DNA of 64,000 nucleotides, from the NCBI GenBank assembly GCA_030704615.1, contig CM060732.1, forward strand, positions 34,887,053 to 34,951,052, in the 5' to 3' direction. Position 1 is the first letter of the stretch. The number at the start of each line of letters is the position of its first letter. This document shows positions 49,215-59,807 of this stretch, piece by piece. Below the pieces are notes generated by a model that did not search any database, was not told the origin of the DNA, and saw only the letters and a program-made list of their open reading frames with translations. The position numbers and the translations under genes were made by a program. The DNA is from Takakia lepidozioides (taxonomy: Eukaryota > Streptophyta > Takakiopsida > Takakiales > Takakiaceae).

Positions 49215-49565
49215 ATGAAAGGTCGCAAACTGAACATGACGCTGAAGGAGATCGCAGAGAAGAGCGCGGCCCTGGAAACCAAACACATGGCGGGGGAGGA
49301 CCAGCCGCCAGCTCTTGATGGAGTTGGGGATGAAACTGCGTCAGAGGACGACACAGACGCTATGGACATAGACGAGCCACGCTGTTGCGAAGGAATCCAC
49401 GCCGAAGGGGAAGAATGTCATGTAGGAGGAGGCGACGCCGAAGGGGAAGAAGGCTGCCCAAACGGGGAGGACGGCCGCCATTGTGGCTACTTCGAAGGCA
49501 TCTGGGAGTTCTTCAGCCAAAAGACCTCAGGTGATTCTCTTACTTGCCTTCTTCCGCCAGGTTTC

Positions 49566-49611
49566 AGGGCATGAAAATTGCGTGCGGTGGCGCATGCAAT
49601 TTTCATGCCCT
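49566..49611. repeat. Hairpin 1 of the TGCGTGCG core family
   Basis: A 21-bp stem with one mismatch surrounds a GTGG loop: AGGGCATGAAAATTGCGTG on the left, CATGCAATTTTCATGCCCT on the right. It lies downstream of the donor that ends exon 1 of gene B. Confidence 0.9.
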
Positions 49612-49785
49612 CTTTTCTTCTATTTTCTGTTTGAACATTCAGAGTAAGACCACAGGGATGCAGGCATTGCACGACACCCAAACCCGGAGGTGACCATCTA
49701 CTCACTTTTCATCTACTGCATAGGAGGAGGGACGTTCACATTTGAGACAGGTTGTACCATCCCAGTTACTGAGATTAGAGTTCCT

Positions 49786-49879
49786 GGAAATGAGAGAAGG
49801 CCATAGAGAGAACCCCCAAAAATTGCGTGCGTCGACGCACGCAATTTGTGAGTGTTTTGTCTAGCATTCTCTCATTTCC
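49786..49879. repeat. Hairpin 2: perfect 28-bp core plus distant 13-bp arms
   Basis: 49820-49847 is a perfect palindrome centred on GTCGAC, flanked by A/T ends. Further out GGAAATGAGAGAA (49786-49798) pairs perfectly with TTCTCTCATTTCC (49867-49879). Confidence 0.85.
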
Positions 49880-49954
49880 GTGTCTCTCATTACCCTATTC
49901 TCTGAAGTTACAGCTGTGATGTGTGAGCAGCGACAGAAGCCGTGCAAACTCCAC

Positions 49955-50030
49955 AAAGTGAGTGTGAGAGAACCCTCAGAAATTGCATGCGTCAACGCAC
50001 GCAGTTTCTGGAGATTCTCACACTCACTTT
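49955..50030. repeat. Hairpin 3, with outer arms covering a splice donor
   Basis: The outer arm AAAGTGAGTGTGAGA (49955-49969) pairs perfectly with TCTCACACTCACTTT (50016-50030). The inner core is TTGCATGCGTCAACGCACGC. The left arm contains a donor-like GTGAGT directly after a readable coding stretch (CEQRQKPCKLHK). The right arm runs into a pyrimidine-rich acceptor ending CTTGCAG at 50041. Confidence 0.88.
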
Positions 50031-50110
50031 TCTGCTTGCAGCGAAATTTGATTAACTGTCTGTAGCATATTGTTATGGAAGAGAGTAGATTGATATTGGG
50101 TATGAAATAG

Positions 50111-50189
50111 GCATGGAAATGAGTACTTTTTAGAGGGTAGAAAATTGCGTGCATTGAAGCACACAATGTTTGGCAAGGCTTTTCCATGC
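50111..50189. repeat. Hairpin 4 of the core family
   Basis: The core at 50141-50171 (ATTGCGTGCATTGAAGCACA) is less perfect. The outer arms GCATGGAAA (50111-50119) and TTTCCATGC (50181-50189) pair perfectly. Confidence 0.8.
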
Positions 50190-51720
50190 GAAATATATCA
50201 CTTTGAGTGCAGACGAAGAAAAGGAAAGGTGCTGCTCAGGTAGAGGACGAAGTGATTGAGCAGGAACTGGTGGTTGTTGAGGAGGAGGACAATGGCAGGC
50301 ATACGAAGATAGAGCGAAAGATCTGCTTTCCTTCTCCAAAGTGAATTTGGCCCAAGTCATCAAGGCCATGGGCGTCCTTGGGGGAAAAATAATGATACCT
50401 TTATGTCGTTTGATCTCCATGCCCTTCGTTCGACCAGCTCTCACGAATGACATTCAAAAGTTGGAATCAAGAGATATCATAGCACCGAGGAGGAGTGACA
50501 CTACTCTGTGGCCTCAATGGTGCTATATCCCAAGGGAAACATCACTGCACTGTTGACGGCAATGCATGACGTTAACAAGTAAGTGTCTTCTTCACCTTTT
50601 ATTGTCTGACTTTTTCCCATGTCTGTCTGTTCGCTTTTAGCACTCACTGATGACATACCACTGTATGTGACAGGGGAACTAAAACCGCCCATTTGACAAC
50701 GAACCTGCTTCACACCCTATTCAGGATCCAAAATATCGGCCAGATGCCCCTCAATTCATTCAAGAGCATCCTGAGTGCGGAGTCCTTCAAGAAATGCTTG
50801 ACATCCAAAATGTCTGACACCTGGTATAAGCTGACGAGGGAAGCATTCATGGAGTACATGTACATGGTAAATATTCCATCACTTTGGCCTTTCATTGTCT
50901 GTTGTAATATGTGATCTCATTCCGGATTACGTTTTGCAGCAAGAAATAACTGAAGCTAGAGAGAGAGGAAAAACAGAGTACTATTTGAAAAACCCGGAGG
51001 GTATAAGAACGTTCAAGGGAGTGGTGGAAGCCATGAAATTTACGATGAATGAGACACAGAAGAAGCTCATGAGTGCTTTGTGAAGTAGCTGAGAATAGCT
51101 GACCCTGATTTTGGTCCCGAATTCCTAAACCAGGTGAGGATCCACTGGAACAATAACACCAAACCGGAGATGACACAAAAAAAGCTTCACCGGTTGTCAA
51201 ACTGCAGCGATGGAAGCAGACAGAAAAGTGAAATGGTTGGAGATTTGGAATTCCGACCCAACTGTCAAGGATACATACTGCTTCCCTAGGGGTGAAAGAG
51301 ATGAGAACATTGGGCACATCAAACCCTTCAGTGATCAAGTTTTCGATACATGGTTGCACATAGCCACCTACTGGAGCCAAGTATTCTTTAGGACTTTCTT
51401 TGCTTGAAATTTTGGAGTTATCTTCCTATGTCTCCCTGCAGATTGAAGCTCGTGCAAACAAGGTGCTGGAGAAATAGCTTCATGATTACAAAATTACGAT
51501 GACCGTGCCCGAGGACACTCTGGAGGATTACTTGAGATAGTGGAAGGCGACTGCTTGGAGCAACTGCTTCTTCAGAGAGTTTTCCCGAGATGGAGGCATA
51601 TCCAGCACAAATGACTTTGACCAACAGTTCGGAGCGGAGGGAGCCATGAAGAGGGTCCTATACAGGTTCATTAATTTATTTTTCTGTTTGCAAATTATCT
51701 TTGGCAACTAGTAGACAGGC

Positions 51721-51780
51721 AGTTTGTGGCCATGCAAAACTGCGTGCGCCAACGTACGTAGTTTTGGAGGGCCACAAACT
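51721..51780. repeat. Hairpin 5 of the core family
   Basis: The outer arms AGTTTGTGGCC (51721-51731) and GGCCACAAACT (51770-51780) pair perfectly. The core is CTGCGTGCGCCAACGTACGT, with two mismatches. Confidence 0.88.
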
Positions 51781-51992
51781 CAGGTGTGTTATCCCCTCTA
51801 TCATGGATTTCATTGCTTTGGTGGCTGTTCTTGCTGCATTTGAGGATGTTTTGAAGCGTCAGGGACAATGTAACACATCTGCCGATAATGGGGTATCTTT
51901 CTGCATATGGAACCCTCTGTTTTGTCTTATTTGCTTGTATTGGTTGTGGGTTAGTGGATTTTGGTTGCCTCATGCTCATGTGTGTGTGCACC

Positions 51993-52026
51993 CCCAAACT
52001 ATGTGCGTCGACGCACGCATTTTGGG
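51993..52026. repeat. Hairpin 6 of the core family
   Basis: CCCAAACTATGTGCGTC pairs with GACGCACGCATTTTGGG with three mismatches and no loop. It lies in the same probable intron as hairpin 5. Confidence 0.85.
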
Positions 52027-53106
52027 AGGGCCAGACTACATCACTATCTAAAAGTGTACATCCTTTATTTTGTAGGTATATCAAGAACGTGCTCATTCCG
52101 GGGAAAAACCTTAGTAAGTACCTTACCTTCATCGACTTGTGGTCTAACTCCTCTAACAACCAGACCATGTATACGACAACCATCCTTAGGGACTACGGGA
52201 GATATCACCTGAAGGACTGCTGCTGGTATCTTGACATTCCCAAATCAGATTGCCCCTGGAATGAGTTGCAGACACGGAACCATAACGACAATGCGGAGTC
52301 GTTGGCCCCTCTAACGGACAAGGAATTGCATGAGAAGAATCTGCGCAACCTCGCTGAGAAGGAACCCGCAGCCAACAAAACTCATGCGAGAGGGAAGAGA
52401 AAGGGAAAAGGTACAAAGGACAAAAGGAAGGAGAAGACCACCCAAGGGGAGGCTGCTAGGGGTGGGACAGCGCAAACCCCAATTGCAAACAATGAACGAA
52501 AACGCAAGGGGAAGTTTGAGCCATACGACGCAGTGGAGCACCCATCCAGAATCCAGCGAGAATATAAATGTGAGCTTGTCAATTATTCATTCCTGGCCAT
52601 GATAAAGAGCAGAAAATCTGGTTACACTAGAGAACCCTCTCGAACTTGGGGCAAGTTGTGTGCATTCCTTGAGTCGGTAAGCCATTTTCCATTGTTTGTT
52701 TTTGTTAATGTTTTCCATTTTGGAAAGTGATTTAATTTTTGCCTTTTGTCTGTTTTCAGGTTTCGAAGGGGCAGTGTTGGGTCAATGGTGCTCAGAAACC
52801 GTATGGTGCCGACATGGTGATTGTGGACATTCCAGATGGGCGGCCAGTAACTGGCACTTGCCCAACATGGAATGCATTTGATGAGAGGTACTGGCGGTGG
52901 GTCTTTTCATTTTGCAATTTTTTTTAATCGGATGCAGGGGTTCTAGTAATGATCCAGTCCGTCACTACGAAATGTCGACGGGAGCTTGCAAGCTACCTCA
53001 AGGCCTCGAGATGGTGTGAACAGCCTGTACTTGATAAAGGGCGACTGTCTGGGACAAATGGTAATCGACCTTGTCTTGCCTGCTTCATAGGAAGTTCAAT
53101 TTCACC

Positions 53107-53146
53107 CCTCCAAAAATGAGTGCGTCAACGCACTCAATTTCGGAGG
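53107..53146. repeat. Hairpin 7 of the core family
   Basis: CCTCCAAAAATGAGTGCGT pairs with ACGCACTCAATTTCGGAGG with two mismatches around a CA centre. It lies in the intron before the exon with the candidate AdoMet-binding motif. Confidence 0.88.
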
Positions 53147-53936
53147 TTCAAGCACTGTTCTTTCTAGATGTTTATTTGGGCATTCACCCATATGTGCTTC
53201 ATGTTGTCTTGGCACATGTTTCACCCCGATCCTGCTGCGGTGTTTTGTTCTTCTTGCAAAGTTTGTTACATCGTCCTAACAGTACTCTGTCTTGCAGGAG
53301 CTTCGTACCATGCTTGCAAGGCAACGGGCAGGCATTTGTTTGGTATGGAAGGGGATGCGGCCATTTTTAGTGACCTCCTCCATAACTTGGAAGGGCCAGC
53401 GCCTGCCGCCCAACAACATGAGGGTATGGTGCATGTGGAAATCAACGAGGGGAACGACAAAGCCCTAGACAGCGATTTCGCATGTGAGTAAGTTGATTTT
53501 TTGTAAGCATCCGAGTTATCCCACGCAAATGGCCCCGCCTTTCTCATTCATGGTAGCTAATGCAATTCATGTACTTTGGGTGGCAGGATATTGGAAGCTA
53601 TTCCTTTGCTCGACGTCTGTGTTCTTCACAGTGACTTGTGGTACAGCCCTCCATGTTCATACATCCTACCCGACTACGCGGAGGCCATTGCTCGTCTTGA
53701 CAGAGTTTCATGTTATCTCCCCCATGTGCTCGGAAGCACAACAGGTACCTCGGAGCTCGGGTTTTCGTCGATGATACTGCACAAGTTTTAGGGGATAGTT
53801 CTAGTGACTGAAATGTCAATTTTATTATTTTTTGGGGTCTCGTGATGTTATGAGTTTCAGACTGACTTACACACATACGTTGCATCGAATCCACCTCATT
53901 AATGCACATGCGACAAATGGAAGGTGACATGAATCA

Positions 53937-55130
53937 GGATTTGCCAACCTGTGTAATTCCATAAGGTGGTTTGGGTATGGCCTCCTTTTCCATTGCCCTC
54001 CGAATGATCTGTCTGGCACGGTACCTCCTGTCCTTCAAGTTTCGCCCCACCATCTCCATCACCCTTGTGTCACTCCAATTGCCCAGAAACCAGCGGTCTA
54101 ACTCACGGGCATACGCCCGCTTCGCGCCAAAGTGCTGATCAGCCCATGATGTGCAAAGGAAACCACCTCAATGCGAGTTCGAAGGCTGGCTTCTTCATAG
54201 CCTCCCAGAACGCACCGCAGGGGTCACCATGGCGATTCACCTCCACCGGTGGCACCACGATCTTTGCCAACTCCACGTCCTGTATCGCCAAGGCCATCCC
54301 ACCCTCTCCCTACTTTGTAGCCTCCTTCCCCTGCTCCTTTGTTACCCCACTGCCCTCCCCCGCATGCACACTCACCCCTTCCTCTCCATGGGACTTCTTT
54401 TTCTTCTTCTTCTTTTCCTTCCCCTTCCCCGCTACTTCCTCTCTCTCCTTCTCCCTCTCCCTTCTCTCTCTCTCCTCGGCAGCCCCTTCATTGATGGTAA
54501 AAGGGATCTCAGGAGATCGAGGCCTCTTCTTCTTACCTTTGGTGTTCGGGTCCTTCATGAACACCACGTGCTCTCCCTCATTGGCAACCCCACTGGACTG
54601 CACTAATGAGGCCAGCCATGTTGCTGCCTTTTGAAGACAAATAACCCCTCCAAATTCAAAAAAGAAACAAACAACAAAGAAAATCATGCATGCAAAAGAA
54701 AGGATAAATCATGGAACAAGGTGCGACAGTTGTACCTTTGCAAGCTTGTCCGACTCGCCCCTGGTGTCACCCGATGTGGGAGGAGTCCTTGTTGCCGGAT
54801 GTGCCCGCTCTATCCTCTCCCGGAGCGCCACTGGAAGTAGATTCCAGATGTGGAGCATAGCCGGCGGCGGCGGGGGCCTGTAGTCTAGGCCCTTCTTTGC
54901 TGACCGCTCAGGCTCAGGGGGCGATGTCGCTGATCGGCTAGTCTGCTCCAAACCGGCCCATACCTCCTCCTCTCCCCCCACCCCCCCCCCCCCCAAATGC
55001 GTATCAGGGTAGAAGCCCTCACCCGGCTTGACTTCTTCGAGGCGCTTCGCTATCTTGGCCACTTCATTGGCCCTCCTCGTCTCCTCCTCCCTCATCGACA
55101 ACAATGGGCTGGCAATGGAGGCTTTCAAAG
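53937..55130 (-). pseudogene. Gene C: unknown charged protein, convergent with gene B
   Basis: I do not recognise a family. The minus-strand reading begins near 55128 (MKASIASPLLSMREEETRRA) and includes a Pro-rich segment near 54870. A second part (54640-54150) has a strongly charged Glu/Lys run near 54410-54480 and then HGDPCGAFWEAMKKPAFELA. After a frame change near 54140 it continues ADQHFGAKRAYARELDRWFL, then RVMEMVGRNLKDRRYRARQI, to a TGA near 53937. A probable intron separates the first and second parts (around 54650-54710). The 3' ends of B and C are only about 150 bp apart. It may be a third gene of the same transposon, but no element ends were found. Confidence 0.4.
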
Positions 55131-55197
55131 GCCCTTGAACCTGACGTTGGGCCTTGGCAAGTGCAGCCTTTGCTGCGGAGGAAGGGGTCGCTATGGG

Positions 55198-55640
55198 GCA
55201 CTAGAAGCATTTGTGTCTTTTTCAAATCGACTGCATGTCCAAAACCACTGAGGGAACAACTTTGAGATGTTTGTTACTACTGCACAGTCGTAACGGATAA
55301 ATTCACATTTCTAATGGCGGATAGAAGTTACATCAATGACTCCGCAGTCGGCACAATATTCGCGGCGATTTAATTCAATTACGTAAATTGTTTTTTTTTT
55401 AAAACAACAATTACAAGTGGTTTTAAGCACTAGAGAATGACTCTTAACAACTAGGCATTCATTGCACACCCTATTCAAAAATGGAATTTTTATAAGTGCT
55501 CCACATGGCTCATGACATGGAATATTTTAATGTATTTTAGGGCTTGTGTGGCTCGTAGAGATTGTTCTAATCGTCGGATGTAAAATGATCTAAGGGTGGA
55601 AGAGTAACTTTGTCCTTTGCCTGAATTTGTCTAAGTGTTG
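55198..55640. other. AT-rich stretch with TAGTCAT-like features, possible CACTA-type end
   Basis: CACTAGAAGCATTTGTG at about 55199 resembles a diverged CACTA end. Downstream motifs (ACTCCGCAGTCGGCAC) resemble the subterminal regions of the two CACTA elements. It precedes another PPR-derived copy, but no matching right end was found. Confidence 0.3.
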
Positions 55641-56890
55641 GGAGAGGGATGGAGGCTTGAGAGAGAGACGAACAAGTGATGCGAGAAGGACGAAGACCAA
55701 ATCGAGGCCCATGTCCTGTTGTTGCAAGCGTTTATGGCGTCAAGGGCGCATTATGTGCAAATGTGGGCTCTTGGCTTGTACCATGATTTGGTATCCTTCC
55801 TGATGATCACAAGGTTCTTGGGGGAATCAGCTTGGTCTTAGCAGCCCATATTTTAATCTCTGCCCGCTCAGCTGCACCGTGGTGGTTCTTACGAACCAAT
55901 CCCACATTACCTGACTACAGATACAAGCAGCACGCACAAGAGGTCTTCTTGGGTTCATGGTCAGTCTAATCCGCAATGGGTCATGACACAAGGTAGAGGA
56001 CAATGTGGTGAGGGCACCTTCTTCTTCGAGCTATTTCAGCCTGTTTTGCCGAGATGTAGTGTCGTGGAGTGCGATGCTTGCAGGGTATGCACAGCAGGGA
56101 CGTGGGATGGAGGCTTTGGAGACCTATGAAGTTGCGAAGGGAGAGTTTGATAACATGGCTGAACAAGATGTTGTCTCAAGGAACACGCTGAATCTCGCAA
56201 GATATGGCCAGCATGTGTGCGGGATGAGGGCATTGGAGACATATGAGCAAATGTTGCGAGAAGGGGTGCAACCTGACCGGGTCACGTTCATTTGTGTTTG
56301 CAATGCATGTGCAAACCTGGCAGCCCTGGAGACTTGGTAAAGGGCAAAGAGGTCCATCGTGACATCGTCAAAGCTGGAACTGTACCAGATGTAACAATAC
56401 CTCGTCGACATGTATGCCAAACGTGGGAGCATTCCCTTGTGGACAAGGAGTGTTCAACAATATGGCTGAGCGAAATGTGGTGTGGTGGAACATGATGATC
56501 GCAGGACATGCACAACATGGGCGGGTTGGAGACCTATGAGCAAATGAAGTGGGTCTAGGGGGTGAAGCCCGAGCACATTACGTTTGTTTGTGTTTGTAGT
56601 GCATGTGCGAGCCTGTTGGAGAAGGGCAAAGAGGTCCATGGTTGCATCGTCAAAGCTGGAATTGTGGTAGATGTCATTCTGAACATGAATACCCTTCTAG
56701 ATAGGGAGTGTTCAACAATATGGCTGAGCGAAATGTGGTGTCGTGGAAAGTGATGATCGCAGGACATGCACAACAGGGGCGGGGATTGCAGGTTTTGGAG
56801 ACCTATGAGCAGATGATGTGGGAGGGGGTGAAGTCCGACCACATTACGTTCAGAGAGTTCAAATGCCTCTCCACCATGACCTTGCTTAGC
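55640..56890 (+). pseudogene. PPR (PLS-type) gene fragment
   Basis: 55766-56043 is the repeat shared with 43093 and 59085. From 56050 the plus strand reads SWSAMLAGYAQQGRGMEALE, GVQPDRVTFICVCNACANLA and KEVHRDIVKAGTVPDV. It then repeats weaker versions (EHITFVCVCSACASLLEKGK; VMIAGHAQQGRGLQVLETYE). PPR proteins bind organellar RNA one base per repeat. Frame changes between repeats make this a relic of several PPR units. Confidence 0.78.
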
Positions 56891-57999
56891 TAGCCATGCC
56901 TTGCTGATGTTGTTGTCTTGCACTTGAGCTGTTTTTGGATACTGGCTGGAACATCCACAAGGCGGCTCTGCTCGAGAGAGAAATCAGCTTGAATGCAGGG
57001 GCAGATTTTGAGATCACAATCGCCACTCATAACGTTGTTCTTTGCACCGGCATGGCATGTCAGCATGCATATCAGCCCAAACTCATTACTCCGTGAGCCT
57101 TCCACTGCCGGAGTGTGCCCATTCAAGCTAGATCTTCGAAACGCAAGGATGGAACGGGGTTTTGAAACCAGCATTGCCTAACTGGATACCCAATTCAGCT
57201 CCGCATCTTGGTCCATTAATCTGCTGCACATTGTGAAGTTTTTTGCCCGTTCACCGCAAGTTGAAGAAGGAGTATTCTTAAAACACGGGTACTCATAATC
57301 TGAAAATGGCTCCAGCTTATGTTGCTTGAGTGCGAATATGAGTGTGGTTGGCTTGGCAGCTTTACATCTGGTCCATCCCACTCGATATGATGAGCAGGTT
57401 CAGCTTGACTTCTCTCACACAAAAGACGCTGCCAAGATGGGGTTTGCTGCCCTAGATGACTTCCCGTCGTTGTTCTGGGCTGCAACATATAATTAATCTG
57501 GCCCATGGCGAGGGGCCTTGCCTTCCACCAATCATCTGTAAGTCCTGTGAAACTGTTTTTGTGGCAGTTTGTAAGCAGTGGGCAGCGATGGTGGGCTGTT
57601 GTAGGATTTGATGAACTCAATGTCGTGTACTAACAGCAACCCCTCATCTCTTATGCAAGCATTCAACAAGCCAAGTTGACTGCAGAGCATATTCAGCCCC
57701 CCACGTTTCTAGTTGCCTAATGTTCTTCATCTCCTGGGCAGAGCATTTTCCAGGGTCTCCATCTGTGATTGCACACTATCTTCTCATGTGGTTCAGCTTC
57801 TGGTCTTGCTCTTGTTTGCACCACCCCAATGAAGGGCAGTTCCCACCTGCTTGATTCTCTCCATATGGTTGTCTTGGGCCTTGGCAGGGTTTCCCACAAC
57901 CGCCTTTCCTTTTGAGACTGCCAGTCATCAGCCTCGTTCTCCAATGCTTCACTTTCTTCCCAAGTGAAGTGCTCTCCTCTTTTATGCTTCAACGTCCCT
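56891..57999 (-). pseudogene. Unidentified minus-strand open frame, part 2 (split by CACTA 2)
   Basis: The minus-strand reading from 57999 gives KHKRGEHFTWEESEALENEA and continues to about 57720, then weaker stretches (HDIEFIKSYNSPPSLP; AAKPTTLIFALKQHKLEPFS). It continues the frame of 62131-61719 once the CACTA element is removed. The charged composition with no recognised domain would fit a LINE ORF1-like protein. That is only a guess. Confidence 0.35.
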
Positions 58000-58739
58000 C
58001 ACTACAAGAGATGAACGTTTTTAGGACTACGGATTTGGCGGAGTCATAAAAACGGCACTAGGTGTACGACTACAGAGCGTTGAACTGCGTTGCAGTCATA
58101 GTTTTACCACTTTGTAGTAATGGATATCACTACATGACTCCGGAAAGTTAGGGAGCATTGGTCAAACATTGTTGACCATGATGACAGGGATGGTTTTATG
58201 ACTAGTGTGATATCTTTGACTACACGTGGACGACGTTTCATGGAATCTTGTGACTCCATGACTGAAGATGGTTTTACAGCTCTATTTATTCGACTACATC
58301 CCTACACGTGTCATTTTGAAAGTACATACATGAATGTATTCATCCATTTGATAAGTTTATCCATCGATGACATGGCATGTAAACTTATGAGTCCCTTACT
58401 GCAAATTGTTTCATAACTCTATATATATTACTGCATCATTACACGTGTCATTTAAAAGGCACATACATTAATGAATTCATCCAATGGATGGGTTCATCCC
58501 TCCGCCTATACGGTGTGTCGATTTGATATCTGTTCAATAAATTGGACCTGGATGGACGTGGCTTAACAAGCATTGCAAGATATATGAGATTAAAATACGC
58601 AATGGTCATGGTTGTACAAGGCTAGATCATGTGATGGAAATTATTTTGAATCGTTAGATTTTACAGGATCTAACGGTCTAGATTATTTAAGATCTAACGG
58701 TTTAAGATTACACCGCTGAACTTTACATCGGGCTGGGAC

Positions 58740-58899
58740 TTAGGCTTTTTTGTCTCCTGCGTTTCACCATCTATTTGATGTTGTGTCATGTATGCAAGGG
58801 CGTGGGATGGAGGCTTTGCAGACCTTCCTACTCTTGAGAAAATGATGCAGGAAGGAGAAGAGGAGGAGGAGAGGAGACGATGCTACCCCTGCCAACCAG

Positions 58900-58939
<40 letters not shown>

Positions 58940-59335
58940 GCTCATGCGAAGGGTCCTGCTTCAAACCGCCAGCAGCAGCGCAGGCTGTAGGATTTCGAGG
59001 ATGAGCAGCCATGGCAGCGCGTACAATGCGTATTGTACGCGGGACATCCTCCGTATGTGGCTACGCTCACAAGCGTCCCCGAGGAGCTCAGCTTGGTCAT
59101 AGCAGGTCGTGTTTCAATCTCTGCCTGCTCAGTTGCACCGTGGTGGTTCGATCTCACATACCAATCTGACATTACCTGACTACAGATACAAGCAGCACAC
59201 ACAAGAGGTCCTTTTGGGTTGATGGTCGGTCAAATCCTCCATGGGTCATGACACAAGGTAAAGGACAATGTGGTGAGGATACCTTCTTCTTCGACCTATT
59301 TCAGCCTGTTTTGCCCTCTCATCAGACTCGGCCCT
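58740..59335 (+). pseudogene. PPR-associated repeat copy inside CACTA 2
   Basis: GGGCTGGGACTTAG and AGGGCGTGGGATGGAGGCTT at the start, and the block 59085-59325, match 42943-43400 in CACTA 1 and 55766-56043. An AG microsatellite splits it. Confidence 0.68.
58902..58938. repeat. AG dinucleotide microsatellite
   Basis: An uninterrupted run of AG units, 37 bases, within CACTA 2. Confidence 0.95.
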
Positions 59336-59389
59336 GAGATGCATATTGAATTTTGTAAGTTAGCTCGGTGGGTGGATCTGTGGTTGTTT

Positions 59390-59775
59390 AGAGTGACTTT
59401 GACAAGTTGCTGCCGATGTGGCAACATGAAAGTATCCAAAAACAGGTAACAGAGATGAGGAGAAGCTTTGGAATGAACACTTTTCCGACCCCAGTCAAAT
59501 GGCGGGACAATGGAGACAAAAAGGTAAGTGCATGTTGGACTACACTAGAGAGAAGTAGATGCAATTTAGAATTAGAACTACTGTAATAATTAGGGTTGGG
59601 GTTTGCTGGAAGAACTTCACGCCGTCAGTGTCAGCTGCTAGCAGAAAGTATTCATGATTTGTACACAGATAGGGATAGCTGAAGGACAAGGGATAGAGGT
59701 CCAGGTTCATCCAAGAGGGCCGGATTTCAAACACAATATTAGTTATGATTCCCTGTGGATCAATAGCTACAAGAA
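59390..59775 (+). pseudogene. OSB-type PDF-motif fragment
   Basis: 59450-59522 reads DEEKLWNEHFSDPSQ and then breaks. 59695-59725 reads VHPRGPDF. Together these look like the PDF motif (W..lf.DP.qWWDnR..K, then PDFK) of plant organellar single-stranded DNA-binding (OSB) proteins, split by an intron. Better preserved copies are at 60400 and 63600. Confidence 0.5.
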
Positions 59776-59807
59776 ATCTGCTAACGAGAAAATGGTCTGC
59801 TAATAAA

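Larger units (their letters stand above)
49215..53791 (+). pseudogene. Gene B: multi-exon transposon-associated protein with an amino-methyltransferase-like C-terminus
   Basis: Exon 1 (49215-49530) is acidic and Cys-rich. Later coding stretches are near 50490-50577 (SVASMVLYPKGNITALLTAM), 50680-50868, 50940-51080, 51210-51400, 52075-52677 (with a Lys/Arg-rich nuclear-type segment), 52760-52890, 52938-53060, 53298-53490 and 53587-53791. Three of these resemble an N6-adenine/N4-cytosine methyltransferase. ADMVIVDIP looks like motif IV (DPPY-type). GVLVMIQSV is the strand that follows it. GASYHACKATGRHLFGMEGD looks like the AdoMet-binding motif I region with the conserved GR and E.D. The order IV before I is that of the beta class. 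The proline-aromatic pair of DPPY is altered (DIPDG), and there are frame changes near 50350 and stops near 51082. I infer a decayed gene with an ancestral DNA methyltransferase domain. It is divergent from transposase gene A. Confidence 0.5.

Noticed and set aside
49566-53146. CRISPR-like array
   Set aside because: The repeated element is palindromic and similar between copies, but spacing is irregular (about 80 bp to over 1 kb) and this is a plant nuclear gene with introns.
54979-54994. Poly-C run as a functional element
   Set aside because: A short homopolymer within decayed gene C. It looks like slippage or a low-quality stretch.
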